From Tolypeutes matacus (lineage: Eukaryota > Chordata > Mammalia > Cingulata > Chlamyphoridae), in contig JAKSZT010054001.1 of assembly GCA_026826555.1 (NCBI GenBank), positions 1,056,151 through 1,120,150 of the forward strand: a DNA stretch of 64,000 nt, read 5' to 3'. Position 1 is the first letter of the stretch. Each line of letters starts with the position of its first letter. The position numbers were made by a program, and so were the translations under genes. This document shows, one piece after another, positions 35,686 through 47,934 of this stretch. The notes below the pieces were generated by a model, which did no database searches, had not been told where the DNA came from, and saw only the letters and a program-made list of their open reading frames with translations.

Positions 35686-36235
35686 TTCCTTCTCTGAACT
35701 GATCATTTAATTGAATCTATTTCGTTTCTTTCTTGCAAAATTAAAATAATTGTTTTAAATCTCTGCTAAGTTAAATCCTTTTCCGTTTCCACTGAGGCTG
35801 TACTTGAAGGATACCAATTTAACTTATTTTTTTTTTAAAAGGGCAATTAAGAATAATTTTAAAAATCTTACCTAAATGATCACACAACACATTTAATTAA
35901 TATTATTGACTTTCTTCAGTATATGTAGAAAGAGTCTGAAATTTCTTCCTAAGCAATAAAGCACGGAACCTTTATTTTTCTCCTTCCATAGTAATAACCC
36001 TTGTTTTTGTTGTATCTTATTTTAACTTCCAAATCATTAATTTCCACACTCCTGAATTAAAATGGCAAATGTGACAGCATCTGAGCCATGCTGTCTACAT
36101 CCCCACATATAGGAGCACTCAGCAAATATTTGCTGAAAATCAGGGTCCAGAATACTTCCAGGCATTATCCTAGAGAGCACTGGCGTATGCATGCCTGCAG
36201 AGAAGCAGAAATTGCCAGTCTTAGCTACTCATCCC

Positions 36236-36540
36236 TCATGTGAGGATTCCTCCTGGCCCCTCTCCCTTGTCCACTGTGGGCAGGCTGCCCCTGTCCTGCC
36301 TGGTCGGGTTTCCCAGTCCCAGTGCCTGGGATGAGAACAGAGTTGCCTGCTGCCATCCCAGAATTGCCTCCAGCAACCACTGGGATGGAAAGGCTGGTGC
36401 TTGCCGAGCTGGGCTCTCCTCAGCTGCTTGAGGAAGCTGCACGTCTAAACATAGCCAAGTCCCCCTGCCCTCCCCACCTCCGTAATTCCAGTTCCAGCTG
36501 GTAAAGCCCACCTGCCTCTTTTGAGGCATTCAACTTTGAG
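36236..36540. other. GC-richer unique patch
   Basis: A stretch of about 300 bases with clearly higher G+C than the surrounding DNA and overlapping open frames on both strands (60-97 codons). No known protein is seen. The frames overlap because the base composition lowers stop frequency. Confidence 0.4.
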
Positions 36541-36895
36541 TAAGTGGCTGAGAAGCAGCTGAGGTACCCCTTCAGGAACTGGCAGCTGTTGCCAAGTCTT
36601 TGGTTTCTCTAGCTTCAGAGAGCAATTCTGGGTCATTTTCATGCAGCCCAGACACTCCTCAGAATGATTCAATCCAAAGGATCAGACATGACCCCAGGTC
36701 CTTTTTTTGATCCCATGAGTGTCTGAACATGCGTTATAGGAAGAAGCTTTGTGATCAGCTTACAGGAGCTGATCTCTGTGGAGCTCCAGCTCAGGGATCT
36801 CTCAAATGGAGAATGGTTCTCTTCTCTGCCTGTACCGTGAGCACAGTATTGCCGTTATTTGCTCTTTTCTGAAACTTTACATGGCAAAAATTCAG

Positions 36896-36917
36896 GCCGC
36901 CTTTCGGGGAAGGCGGC
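36896..36917. repeat. GC-rich hairpin followed by T-run
   Basis: Stem gccgcctt / aaggcggc with loop tcgggg, followed by tttt. The shape resembles a bacterial intrinsic terminator but sits in mammalian DNA, so no termination role is claimed. Confidence 0.85.
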
Positions 36918-37019
36918 TTTTCTTAAAGCAAGAATTGTAACGTTTTTCCTAATATAAACACACTTACAGGTTTTGTAATAAAAAGCTCCTGCAGGCATTC
37001 ACTGATGTTTCCCTTCTAG

Positions 37020-37660
37020 CCTAAACTGTTGGGTGTGACTAGTTTAAAAGCTGTCAAAATGACATAAAACAGTTATTAAACCCACTGGCTGCCTCACTGC
37101 CAGAGGGCAATATTGTTCCATAAATAGTCTGTATTGCAATAGTACTTGGAGCAATCCTGAGCCATCAAACTTAAGGGCAGAAGTCATTTTGAGCACATAG
37201 TAAAGTGCAATCACATGTAGCATCCCACACATACGTAAATGGAAACATTTCTTGAAGCAGTAATTTGAGCAAAAGGTACAAGGAAACATAGGTATTTTCA
37301 GTATCTCTTTGAGCACCTCAGTGAACAAATAATTGCACAATGAGCCTTTCTCAGCAACTCAATTAAACATGTAAATTGTCAAATGTTCCCAGCAGCCACA
37401 GACCATTTTTGGAGTCCAACGTCATTATCCTCTATCAGACATTTGTGCATCAGTGTACACATTTCTGTAATTAAACAGGAATCATTTTTATGTCCAGTCC
37501 CATTAATATTTAAAACTGGAAATAGTATGTTATCTTTTTTTCTTTCGGGGCATGGATATATAAGATTAATGAAAACACCCCTTATGAAATCAGTGGGATC
37601 CCACAGAAGCACCATTTGACGTCTGTGTCTTTGGAAAGGTAGGATAAGTATGGGATCCTC
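37020..37660. other. Unique AT-rich stretch, possible conserved non-coding element
   Basis: No repeat is recognised. The word composition (several TTAAT-type sites and an imperfect CTCF-like ctgccagagggca near 37098) resembles conserved enhancer DNA. Overlapping frames (98 codons minus at 37044-37340; 78 codons on each strand at 37379-37619) have no domain. Confidence 0.3.
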
Positions 37661-38389
37661 TTAAAAATAAAATGACATGAATGTGTTATTCAGAAATGTC
37701 TTTCTGATGTATGCACCCATAAGCATATACATATTGATGAGTTGCTGAATGTTATCATCCTTAAGAAATTAATACCCAACAATGATTTGCCCACCATATA
37801 TTTTTTAAACAATTGTTTATCATAAGAAGCTAAAGGCAACTCTTTATGGCATTGGTTATAAAAGTGAGTGGACAAGCCCAAGGCATTATTTTGTGGGCAT
37901 AGGTTTGGGAGGAAAAAGAGATAAGATGTCAGAAGCTCATTATGAAGATAGTTCCTAGAATAGATGGTAGAATTCAGTGTGAAGCGGGTCCATTTTGGAT
38001 CCTTCCAAGAGAATTTAAGTCATGGAGTATCATAAATATTCATGAAAAGAAAAACCATTTTCTAATGTTATTTTATGATATAGGACAATGTTTTAGTCAG
38101 CGTCCTGGGGGTATCATCAAGGCAGGAAAATAAGTCCAAAAGAATTGGGAGAAATTATGTCCTACTAAGAACAAATGATTAAGGAGAATGAGATGGACCC
38201 AAAACAGGCAATTTAACTGATTGACTTCGATTACGCCTTCTAGTGAAAAATAACTATTACGGTGTCTACTACTTATTTTAACCACTTAGCTGTATGCTGC
38301 CAAAGTTTTGAAAACATGAAATACACAGATTTCCACAAGGTGCTCCTTTCATTCTGTCATTCTGTTTTGTTTTGGTTTTACTTTTTAAA
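37661..38389. other. Unassigned non-coding DNA
   Basis: Nothing recognised. Confidence 0.4.
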
Positions 38390-38600
38390 AAATTATGCAA
38401 AGGGATGTGTTCTGAACTTCTAAATGATTTCAAAATCAAACCTATCCAATCAATTTCTCAGTAATTGGCTTTGAAGAAACTGAGACAAGAGCAATGCAAA
38501 CAAAGTGCTTTTAAATAAATCATAATTACCCATGCAAATGCCTCCAGTTAATTTGAGGCTTTAATCAGATGACTAGCAACTTGGAAGCCAGCTTGCATTT
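38390..38600. promoter_or_regulatory. Candidate enhancer with octamer and homeodomain sites
   Basis: A perfect POU octamer ATGCAAAT at 38532-38539 lies 3 bases after TAATTA (38523-38528). A SOX-like acaaag lies a few dozen bases upstream. The block is free of recognised repeats. Conservation cannot be tested here. Confidence 0.3.
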
Positions 38601-39954
38601 GGTGGTGTGACAGGCAGCAAGATGCAGAGACAGCAGCCTGGAAGCAACAGTCTAAGTTGTGAGCAAAAGGAACTGGATGAACATCTACAATTATCCAAAC
38701 TTGGAAAAGTCTTGTACCAGGAGGTTGTTTATGCAACCCGCATACACAGGCAACCTTTCCAACTTGTTCTTACACCTTTGAATTCATCTGGAATGTTTGC
38801 AGAATTTCTTTCTTCTTTCAGATGATAAAAGCATTTTTGCATGCAACAAGAAACAGGTGGTGTTGGCTATTCAAATTCCATGCATGTTACTAGCTCCCCC
38901 AACTGCCACCCCATTTCACACTTGCTTCTTAATAGCTTCTCTAGCCACCAAGTCTTCTACTTTCAAATTACAGCATACCTTCTAAAAAGGTGCAGTTGTG
39001 TAGCTTTTGATGATGTAACCTTTAACAATGTTATTTTACTCCTTATTGGGGGGTTAAAAATCAATATCGCATGTGACCTCCTTGTGATTTTTTTTTTCTG
39101 ATACCAAGAAACAAAGTACTACACTTAGTGCAGTTTTAATTAAACTGAATACATTATAAAACACTCTCCTAATTTGCTTTGCCTAGAAAATGTTTTTTAA
39201 AGTGTTACAAATCAATCAACTAATTGAGCTATGTAGTAGGAACTGCAGATGGCATTGCGTTACTCTGTGTTTTCACTCTGCCAACCAAGTGCCTCTTCAT
39301 AGATGGGTTTGTGTTGGGACAGGCAATTTGCACCCCATGGCACCAGCGTGGTTTTGTGGCATTTGATGGCTTTACCCAGTGCCAAGTGTTACCAAGGAAA
39401 AATATCACAAAATATATTGACCAAGGGTGAGGATGGAACATGGAGAAGGCTACAAGGAGATAAAGCTGGCATAGCCACAACATCTCGCTTCTAGTCCAGG
39501 CTACCACTTATTCTAGAATGGACCACGAGCAGATGGTTTTATCTGCCTGTTTACAGAGGGGTTCAACAGGCAACAAGATAATACCTGCTTTGGGGATTTA
39601 TTTTTTTCCCACAAGTCTAACCCTGGGAGACGTTATGGCTTGTCTCCTGCTGTGCCCTTTCTGTTTAATTTCACAAATCTTAGTTCAGAATGAGGCACTC
39701 CACCTGTGCAGACTGAATGATGGAGGCAAGATCCTTGCTCTAGAAGGGCTTTTATGTAACAAGAACTTTTTGAGCACATATATTTTAAGGCACGATGATG
39801 AGTGCATGATAATCAAAGATGAAAAAGTGTCTCTGTCCTTAGTGTCTCCCATTTTAGTGGGAAAACAGATATGCCAATGGTCACTGCACAATATTGTTTT
39901 GTATTATTTGTGAAAGCAAGAATGAGACAAAGCATGGGAAAAGAACTAACTTTG
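38601..39954. other. Mostly unassigned non-coding DNA
   Basis: Several short frames (up to 131 codons at 39518-39913 on the plus strand) lack domains. I see nothing that makes any of them a gene. Confidence 0.4.
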
Positions 39955-39966
39955 CCTGAGAGGGTT

Positions 39967-40393
39967 GTCTTTTTATTATTTGTTTATTTACTTTTAAAAA
40001 GATTTATTTTATTTATTCCCCCACCCTCGTTTTTTCTGCGCTCACTGGCTGCTGTCTGTGTGTTCTTCTGTGTCTGCTTGTCTTCTCTTTAGGCAGCACG
40101 GGGAACTGATCCTGGACCTTCTGGAGTGGGAGAGAGGCGTTCAATCTCTTGCACCACCTCAGCTTCCTGGTCTGCTACATCTCTTATTGTCTCTCCTCTG
40201 TGTCTCTTTTTGTTGCATCATATTGCTGCACCAGCTCTCTGCGTGGGTCAGCTCTCCTATGCAGACCAGCACTCCCCGTGGGCCAGCTCTCTGCTCAGGC
40301 CAGCTTGCCTTTCACCAGGAGGCCCCGGGAATCAAACCCTGGACCTTCTATATGGCAGACGGGAGCCTAGTTGCTTGAGCCATATCCTTTTCC
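39967..40393 (-). mobile_element. DAS-type dimeric tRNA-derived SINE, antisense
   Basis: Same structure as 34605-35011. The head unit at the right is the complement of '…ggatatggctcaagcaac…', with a B-box-like part in 'gaatcaaaccctggaccttc'. A second unit near 40105-40145 is followed leftward by an A-rich tail. The flanks cctgagagggtt (39955-39966) and cctgagaggttt (40394-40405) match at 11 of 12 bases, a clear target duplication. Confidence 0.93.
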
Positions 40394-40409
40394 CCTGAGA
40401 GGTTTTTGA

Positions 40410-41050
40410 AGCCATTGTAGAGGAATCAGCGGGCAGAGGATATTCTAGTGCAAAGGTATACAGGCTTTCAGTGATGGAGAAAGTGCAAACAAGTTTAAGA
40501 ATAACTGGATCTCCCTAAGGTTCACCTTATGACTGTTCTCTTCAATCCTGAATTACATATTTATCTTTCTTTTCACATTTGAAGTGGCTGTTTCACTTTA
40601 AGGCATGTTTTATGCTATATACTCAAGACTGTTGTTATGCCAATCCACATCTGAAATGCATCATGGGAAATTCTGATGACTCAGCAGTAAGTATGCTCAG
40701 ATGCTGTGGAACCATTGACTAAGATTCCATCTGAACATATCTGGTTTCCCAGTGATGCCCTATTCAACCACATGAGATGTTCCAAACATGAGGTTCAAGA
40801 GTTATGAGATTTCACTAAATGTTAAAAGGAAGGAGGACTAACTGATATCGTTGGTGATTGTCTTGTTCAGACAGCTGATATACACTGATGCTTGTTTTTA
40901 AGTGTATCTGGACTTCCCATTGGTGGGAAAAATTATTCAAATGTTGATAATCTGAAATATATTTAATTTAAATATATCAAGAAAGGTAAGAAACTTCTTT
41001 ATGTCACTTGAATTACATTTGTTAAACTTCTGCTTCTTGGTACTCTAGTT
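40410..41050. other. Unassigned non-coding DNA
   Basis: Nothing recognised. Confidence 0.45.
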
Positions 41051-41708
41051 CAGCAGTTCTCAAAGTATGGTCCCCAAGCTAGCAGCATACATATCCCCTG
41101 ATTTTTTACTTTCCTTGGCCACTCAAGCAAATGTCGTGCAATGGGTTTAATTAAATGATGGGAATTTCTTAGCCCACAGCTTTGAGGCTAGAGAAAAGTT
41201 GAAATCAAGACATCAACAAGGCAATGCTTTCTTCCCAAAGACTGGTGTTCTGGGGCTGCTTGCTGGTGTCCCTTGGCCCTTGGCTCCTCTGTAACATGGC
41301 AATGCACATGGCAGCCTCTCCTGGCCTCTCATTTCTCTTCTGGGTCCATTGAATTTCAGCTTCCTACTTCCTGTGACTTTTTCTTTATCTGAGTTTCATG
41401 CTGCTTATAAAGGACTCTAGTAATAGGATTAAGACCCATCCTGGGCCACACCTTAACTGAAATAACCTCATCAAAAGGTCCTACCTACAAATGGGCTCAC
41501 ACCCACAGGAATGGATTAAGTTTAAGAACCTGTTTGTCTGGGTTACATAGAGCCTCAAACCATTACACCAGGTGACTTGTTATAAATGCAAATATCTGGG
41601 CTCCATCCCAAACCTACTGAATCGGAAACTTTGGGTGTAGTCCCAATACCTTGCTTGTAAAAGTTCTCCAGGTAATTCTGACATAGGTTAAAATGTGAAA
41701 GTTACTTC
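41051..41708 (-). mobile_element. MER5A split by an LTR insertion
   Basis: The outer parts 41051-41098 (cagcagttctcaaagtatgg…) and 41568-41708 (ggtgacttgttataaatgca…, gaatcggaaactttgg) join into one MER5A. The inner 41099-41567 is the LTR listed next. The LTR is therefore younger than the MER5A. Confidence 0.85.
41099..41567 (-). mobile_element. MaLR-like solo LTR inside MER5A
   Basis: Homologous to 25752-26152 and to the reverse of 55591-56052. Shared words include 'taacatggcaatgcacatgg', 'ttaagacccatcctgggcca' and 'ggaatggattaagtttaaga'. The ends are tg…ca in plus-strand view. The flanking 5-mers no longer match clearly. Confidence 0.8.
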
Positions 41709-42029
41709 TTTAGTGTATACACAGTGCCAATGCCCAACATGCTTGTCATGTTGTGTTCTATTTAGATTATGCTAAAAAAGACTAAAAACATTCTTTCTAC
41801 CCAAGTTAGAGTACACTGCTTATGAAATGCTAATGAACCAATTTTACAGATTTTTTTTCTCAAAGAGACAATGATTTTTGGCTACATATAATTAAAAAAA
41901 AAAAAACTTGGCTGATTATTTTACTTTTTACTAAATGTTTTACATTTAAATATTCATTATAAATTATGCCTATAACACTGATAGGTGCAATGATTTGATA
42001 TGTACTATTCATTCCATATATTAACTATT
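41709..42029. other. Unassigned AT-rich DNA
   Basis: Nothing recognised apart from an A-run near 41894. Confidence 0.4.
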
Positions 42030-42570
42030 ATGTGTCATTCATACTTTCCTTCTCCTTCAATACTTGTCTGCTTAATCTATCTGACTTCAGAAGAGAGGTA
42101 CTAAAATTACCCCCTGTGGTTGTGTATTTGTCCACTTACTCCTACAATTCTGTCAATTTTTACTACATATATTTTAAGTACATGTTGTTAGGTACATGCA
42201 GGTTATTTTTAAACTTTTTATTTAGAAGTGCTTACAAACTTACAGGACATTTACAAAAATAATACATACCATACAAAGAACTCCAACATACCACTGCCCC
42301 TGGGCACCCAGATACATGCAGGTTTTTGCTTTTTCTATATTCTGTATTTAAGTTGTTGCCACCCCAGTGGAAATGCCTCAAGAGCCACACATGGTCAGTT
42401 GCACTTGCTTTGCAGAAAAGTATTAATTTGTTTCCCATAATCAAATTATACACACACACACGTACATATAAACACACTTCTTCTCCCACTCCTATTCAGC
42501 ATTGTTCTCTTTATACACCAAATTATTCTCTTGGCACATCCTCCCACATCTAAAGTTGGCCCAGCATATT
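42030..42570 (-). mobile_element. Decayed L1 ORF2 piece, antisense, with a short insert
   Basis: 'tactaaaattaccccctgtg' to 'caatttttactacatatatt' resembles the antisense L1 endonuclease region. It is cut by the 42205-42312 insertion. The part after 42325 is less certain. Confidence 0.5.
42205..42312 (-). mobile_element. 108-bp truncated retroposon (L1 3' end) with 12-bp target duplication
   Basis: 'ttaaactttttatttagaag', 'tacaaacttacaggacattt' and 'acaaaaataatacatacca' form an antisense old L1 3' end. The word tacatgcaggtt flanks it exactly at 42193-42204 and 42313-42324. Confidence 0.8.
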
Positions 42571-42946
42571 GCAAGGGTACACCACTATAAGTAAATAGGA
42601 AAAATTATGGGAGAAAGAGTTTTGCTAAAACAATGTGGATTACATGAGCTTCCAATGGATGGACTAGTACATGGGATATGAAAGAGAACACAGCAAAGTG
42701 GAATACTTCACCATAGAGGGATAGCTATAAAGTTTAATACAATAAGTACCTTTTGTTTTTGTCTTTGATTTTTTTTTTTGCTCAGAAACAAATGTTGTTC
42801 ATTCAAGAATTCAAGAAGAACTATTCAAGGGAAAGGAACATCTTGTTTAAGTGAACACATTCCTACTTTTGAAGTCATATCCTTTGATAGAGAAGTTGTT
42901 TATAAAACTGGTTATGTCTGTAACTAGACTACACCTAATGGAATAG

Positions 42947-43046
<100 letters not shown>

Positions 43047-43275
43047 TTGATGTGATCCTCTGCTGCTGCCATAAGATAAATCAAAACTAAAGTGGACATG
43101 AACTCAAATAAACTAGCTTGTCTTGACAAAAGCAGAGGTTTTTTTTTTTTTCTTCATTTGATCTTGGGAACATTATATACCTAACTTTTCTCCCCTCCAT
43201 CTACCAATTTTTTTTTTTTTTTTTAATATTGAAATAGTAACAGTAAGTTAATTCATGGGATTCTCTCTTCCTTGG

Positions 43276-43768
43276 TGTGATGGTTATGTTCATATGTCAA
43301 ATTGTCTAGGTTATGGTGTTTGGGTGTTTAGTCAAGCAAACACTGCCCTGAATGTTACCGTTAGTGTATTTTGTGTTTTTAAATTATTAGTCAGTTGATA
43401 GCACCTATGATTGATTGACTCTACAATCAACAGAGGACAATGCCCTCAGCAATTGGGGGTGTCTCTTCATCTAATCAGTTGGAGGTCAAAGTGAGAACTG
43501 AGGATTTCAGAAGTCAGAAAGAAGAATTTCTTCCTCTTTTTCAGCCAGCCAGCTCTTCCTGAGGAATACAACTTCATCTTCACTGGAGTTTACAGCTTGC
43601 AGCCTGCCCTACAGAGTTCAGGACTGCCAATCCCCCGACTTGTGTAAACTAATTCTTATTTTAAAAAACTCGTACTATACATGTACACGCACACACACAC
43701 ACATACACATATATATCTATATCTATCTCATGTCAGTTCTCTTTTTCTGGAGAACCCTGACCAATGCA
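43276..43768 (+). mobile_element. ERVL-type (MLT2-like) solo LTR
   Basis: Starts tgtgatggttatgttcatat, contains 'catctaatcagttggaggtc' and 'cttgcagcctgccctacaga', a CA/TA-rich tract before the end, and closes 'gagaaccctgaccaatgca'. The flanks cttgg (43271-43275) and cttgc (43769-43773) match at 4 of 5 bases. Confidence 0.88.
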
Positions 43769-43773
43769 CTTGC

Positions 43774-44516
43774 TTTACTGTCACTGGGGTTTGAAAGAAC
43801 CAAAAATTTCTAAAACCTATGCTGATTTGAGTTCATTCTTCAGAAAGCAGTCTCGTATGAAGGAAGTACTTAATAATAGAGATAAGGTAATACTCTAACT
43901 TTTCATAAGGAGGACCTCACCTTGAATTTCCAAAGCTTTACATCTGCTTGGTAAGCACTCTTAGGGCACTGGTGAGGAAAATATTCTGCCTTGGAGATCA
44001 ACAAGGTAAGAGTGTCTCTGAAGATGAGGTATTTTGCAAACATCTGTGTAGAGTGTAAAGTGCAAATGAACATGTTAAAAATTTCTATTTACAGATACTT
44101 GGTTATGTGAAACCAACTAGATGACAAAGTCTGAAAGAAATGGTTATATCCCTAAAGATGATGTTTGGAGCTCCAGGACCATAGAATTCATTGAATCTTA
44201 ATGTGACCTTAGCTTCTCTACTATGGAGTGAAGAGGGATGGAAATGGAAGAGATGCACCTCTCACAATCTTTTTTTCCTATAGCATATTTCACATAAAGT
44301 GATAAGAAAAAACTCTCATATATAACATATATAGATTTTCCCCCCATCATCTATGGATTCTTCTTTATTAGAAAAGAAATTAATCATTCACAGTAGAGAT
44401 CTCAAAAGGAAGTGAACAATCTTGCAATTCTAGAATATAAAATTAAACTTTATGATAAGAAATTCTTAAATTTTCAAAAAGTGGAAAAAAAAAAAAAGAG
44501 AGAGAATCATTTAGGA
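43774..44516. other. Unassigned non-coding DNA
   Basis: Nothing recognised. Confidence 0.45.
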
Positions 44517-44684
44517 CAGTGTTTCTCAAATTTAGCTCCTTCCACAGATATTTTTGGGTGAAGGATCTTTAAGATTTCTATGATAATTTTTAAAATTTTG
44601 CATTTCAGCTTGGGTCTTTAAATGTTTAATGGAAATGTTGAAATTTCCAATGAGAACTCTAAGTTATCAAGGTGGAGAACACTG
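44517..44684. mobile_element. Short hAT-type MITE
   Basis: Terminal inverted repeats cagtgtttctcaaa… and …ggagaacactg are characteristic of MER5-like hAT elements. The length is 168 bases. The 8-bp flanks agree at 5 positions. Confidence 0.65.
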
Positions 44685-44689
44685 GCTCA

Positions 44690-45689
44690 GGACAGTGATT
44701 CTCAATATGGGAGAAGGTGGGATGAAGATGATGAAGGAGATATGCATGTAGTTTGGGAAAAAGCTCATTTAAGAAGCTATTGATTTCATAATACAAACTC
44801 TAGAAAGTCAAGCTCAGCAAAATAAATTTGGCTGATGGGTAGTACTGAAGACCAAATATAGGTTCATTCTGGAGGGCCTGGAATAAACATGGCTGTGGTT
44901 GAGCAAACTGGTTTAGAGTTATTAAACACTTGAATAACACCTCATAATACCCTGCCCCCTTCTCATCCTTCAGATATTCAGGAGAGAATTTCAGGGTCAA
45001 GAAGATGCTTCCACAGTATATTTGGTTCCTTATGTGGAGTTTCCAAACCTAAACTTTTCAGTCACATGTTAGAAATTCAGGCTAAAGGAATGTAAGTAAT
45101 TGTGAAAGAAATACTTCCTATGGACAAAAATTAGAAGGACATTCTAAGAATAGGATAAAAGGGAAACATCTCATCTTTGTCCTCAAGAAAACATAGTTTT
45201 AATCTGATAACCATTAAAAACCCTGAAAATAGTAACATGGCACTTTTGATGAGCTAATGATTTATAGCCTTGAAGAGAGCTCACATACTATGAAGTTCAC
45301 ATAGCTATGAAGTATTATTTCCCCCCCCTTTCAAATATGACTATATATATATTATAAAAAAGTAATAAAAATTTAATTTTACTGTGGGAAAGCATTAGTA
45401 CCTTAATCAAGTTATTGTATGAATTAATTTTAAAAGCTCTTGATGTAATCATCCTCACGTTATATGGAAAACATTTTAAAACTCTGTCAGAGGTAATAGC
45501 TGATCTTACTCTCCAGGACAAACTTTGGCCTTCAGAGAAAGTTTATATTCTCAAGAAAGAAAATAATTAGTCAAGTTCAGAATAAATATCTTCTGGAAGT
45601 ACAAGATCTGTTAAGTGAATAGGGTTCAAAAACTAACAGACATCCATAAAAAACTCAATGTCGAATTAACTCCCACTCCTTGACTCCCA
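44690..45689. other. Unassigned non-coding DNA
   Basis: Nothing recognised. Confidence 0.45.
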
Positions 45690-45910
45690 TTAAAATTCAT
45701 TTATTTCATTAATTCGATAAATATTCACTAAGTACCTACTTTGTGACAGGTACTGTACTAGACTTTTGGGATTTAGTAGGGAACAAGATAGATAATATCC
45801 CTGATTTCATGAAACTCTGAGGTAAAATTAAAAATAAATAAGTACACACATAATTGCACAAGATAATTTCCAACAGTGACAAGTGCCATGAAAAAATAAA
45901 AAGATCTTTT
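45690..45910 (-). mobile_element. L2 LINE 3' end, antisense
   Basis: 'cactaagtacctactttgtg', 'acaggtactgtactagactt' and 'gggaacaagatagataatat' are the reverse of the L2 3' end. Confidence 0.75.
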
Positions 45911-46184
45911 GTTAGTGAGTGACTGAGTGAGAATCCTTACACATGCTCATTCAATATTAAATTTCATATTCTTTCATAACAGATCAATAACTGTCTAGAT
46001 GCACTGAACGAAATGGAAATAAAACAAAACAAAACAAGCAAGTACTCTATGCCAAACAATACAATTAACAAAAATATTTGAGAAGCACCATTTCCTTCAA
46101 GAAAACAAGATGTCAAACAGAGAAGTTATTAATCCAAAAGTTAATCAACAATTCAGATCCAGAGTTCATACAGATGTCACAGAT

Positions 46185-46395
46185 CCATAAAAATAATAAT
46201 AGTAATAGCTATCATTTATATGCTATAGAAGTGCTTCATATCTACTGTCACTAATTCCCACATTCCTTATATTGCACATAAGGAAATCAAGGTATAAATG
46301 AGTTCACTGATTTGTCCAAAGTCACATGGCTGGTAAATGGAAGAATTGGGAATCAAGCCTGCTTGCTCTTCCCATTAGAGCACTCTGCCCCCCAA
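46185..46395 (-). mobile_element. MIR SINE, antisense
   Basis: 'cataaggaaatcaaggtata', 'tttgtccaaagtcacatggc' and 'cttcccattagagcactctg' follow antisense MIR order. Confidence 0.8.
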
Positions 46396-46969
46396 GCAGC
46401 ATACAGGTGCTTGCTAAAATATCAGTAGAGAAAATTGGTCCTGGGTCCTCATTCTGAGTAATGGTGGGTAAGTTTATTCAGATCAAATCTCCTGATAGAA
46501 AACAAACAATGTTGGACTATGCTCAAATGAAAACCTGTAACAAGATTCCAAGGCCTATTGTTTTAAAGGAAACAAAGATGTTTAGATCCTGAAGTCATTT
46601 GCAACACTGCACATGTGGACTTCAATTCAGGGCCACAGAGCAACAGAAATCAATATTCATAGCAGATCCACGGTGGGAATCTTATAAGAAATACTTCCCT
46701 TTGGGGCCTTCAGAAGGCTGGTTCCTGAGGGCAGATCGACTTGGCTGTGAGCCTTCCATACCCCACTTCCCAGGGTTCAGTGGAAAAGTTTCCCTTGATG
46801 ATGAGCAGAGCAGAAGGAAAAAGAAAGTCCTTGAGAAGTTGTGGCACCGATCAGCTCATCTGTGAATTTGAACCCAGAGCTGGGGCTGATCATGGAATTT
46901 CAAACAACCAAATTTGAGTGAGCTAGTACACAGTCTCTGGAGGAGGTATATATATATATATATATAACC
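46396..46969. other. Unassigned non-coding DNA with a (TA)n tract
   Basis: A (TA)n run lies at 46945-46966. The 88-codon frame 46599-46865 shows no domain. Confidence 0.4.
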
Positions 46970-47934
46970 TCAGGAAAATTATTTTTCAAAGGAATGGCCA
47001 CCAAGCAGTCTTAGATAAGCAAATGCATGAAGAAACAGAAAGAGCACAGCAGATAACAGAAAGAGTTCTGCACAGACTTCAAATACTGAAAAATTTAAAA
47101 CTATGTTTACCATGTTTGCATGGATAAATAACAAACTTAAAAATACCTGCAGGAAACAAAACTCTATAAAATTGCCATAACAGATTTCAAAAAGAAAACT
47201 AGAAAAAAAGAAAAAATTAAAATTGTATAACTCATGGATGTTATTGGCTAGATTGGACACAAAACAAATAATTAGAACATTGCAAGACTGATCAAAAGAA
47301 ATTATCCAACATATAGTACATATAGAGAAAATAGTAGATGGGAAATAGAAAATAGAAGATGAGACATGGAGGACATGGCAAGAGATTCCAATATAAATTT
47401 GATTGAAATATAAGAAGGAAAAGAGAGAATGTCATAGAAGAAATATCTTGAGAAAATAATTAAAATTTTTTCCAGAACTGATAAAAGAGTCAGGAGTCCC
47501 AGTGAAACACAAGCAAGGTAAGTAAAAGCAAATCTATACCTCAACACATCATGGTGAAACCTCAGAAAAACATGGACAAAAAAGTTGTAAAAGCTGTCAG
47601 AGGAAAAAGTCATAGTAAGTTAACGTAAGTAATATACTAACAGCAAATTTGTCACAACAATAATACAAAGGGCTCTGAAAGAAAATAACTGCCAACTTTT
47701 AATTCTATAAAAAGTAAAATATTTTTTTCAAAAATAAGGGAGAAATGAAGACTTTTTAAGAGAAATAAAAATCCTGGAAGAATTCATCATCTACACACCT
47801 TCACTAAAGAAAATGATAAATGATATACTGGAGGCAGAGAGAAACAGATTTCAACGAAAGGTCAAAGATGCAAGAAAAATCAAAGGGAAAAGAAAGTGGA
47901 AAATATACATTAATAGTATAAAAATTAATAATAA

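Noticed and set aside
36890..36925. Bacterial-type intrinsic terminator
   Set aside because: The shape fits, but both flanks are ordinary mammalian DNA without bacterial genes, so no transcription-termination role is claimed.
39518..39913. 131-codon plus-strand frame with hydrophobic stretch
   Set aside because: The hydrophobic part is short, there is no partner exon signal, and an overlapping minus-strand frame exists. Treated as chance.
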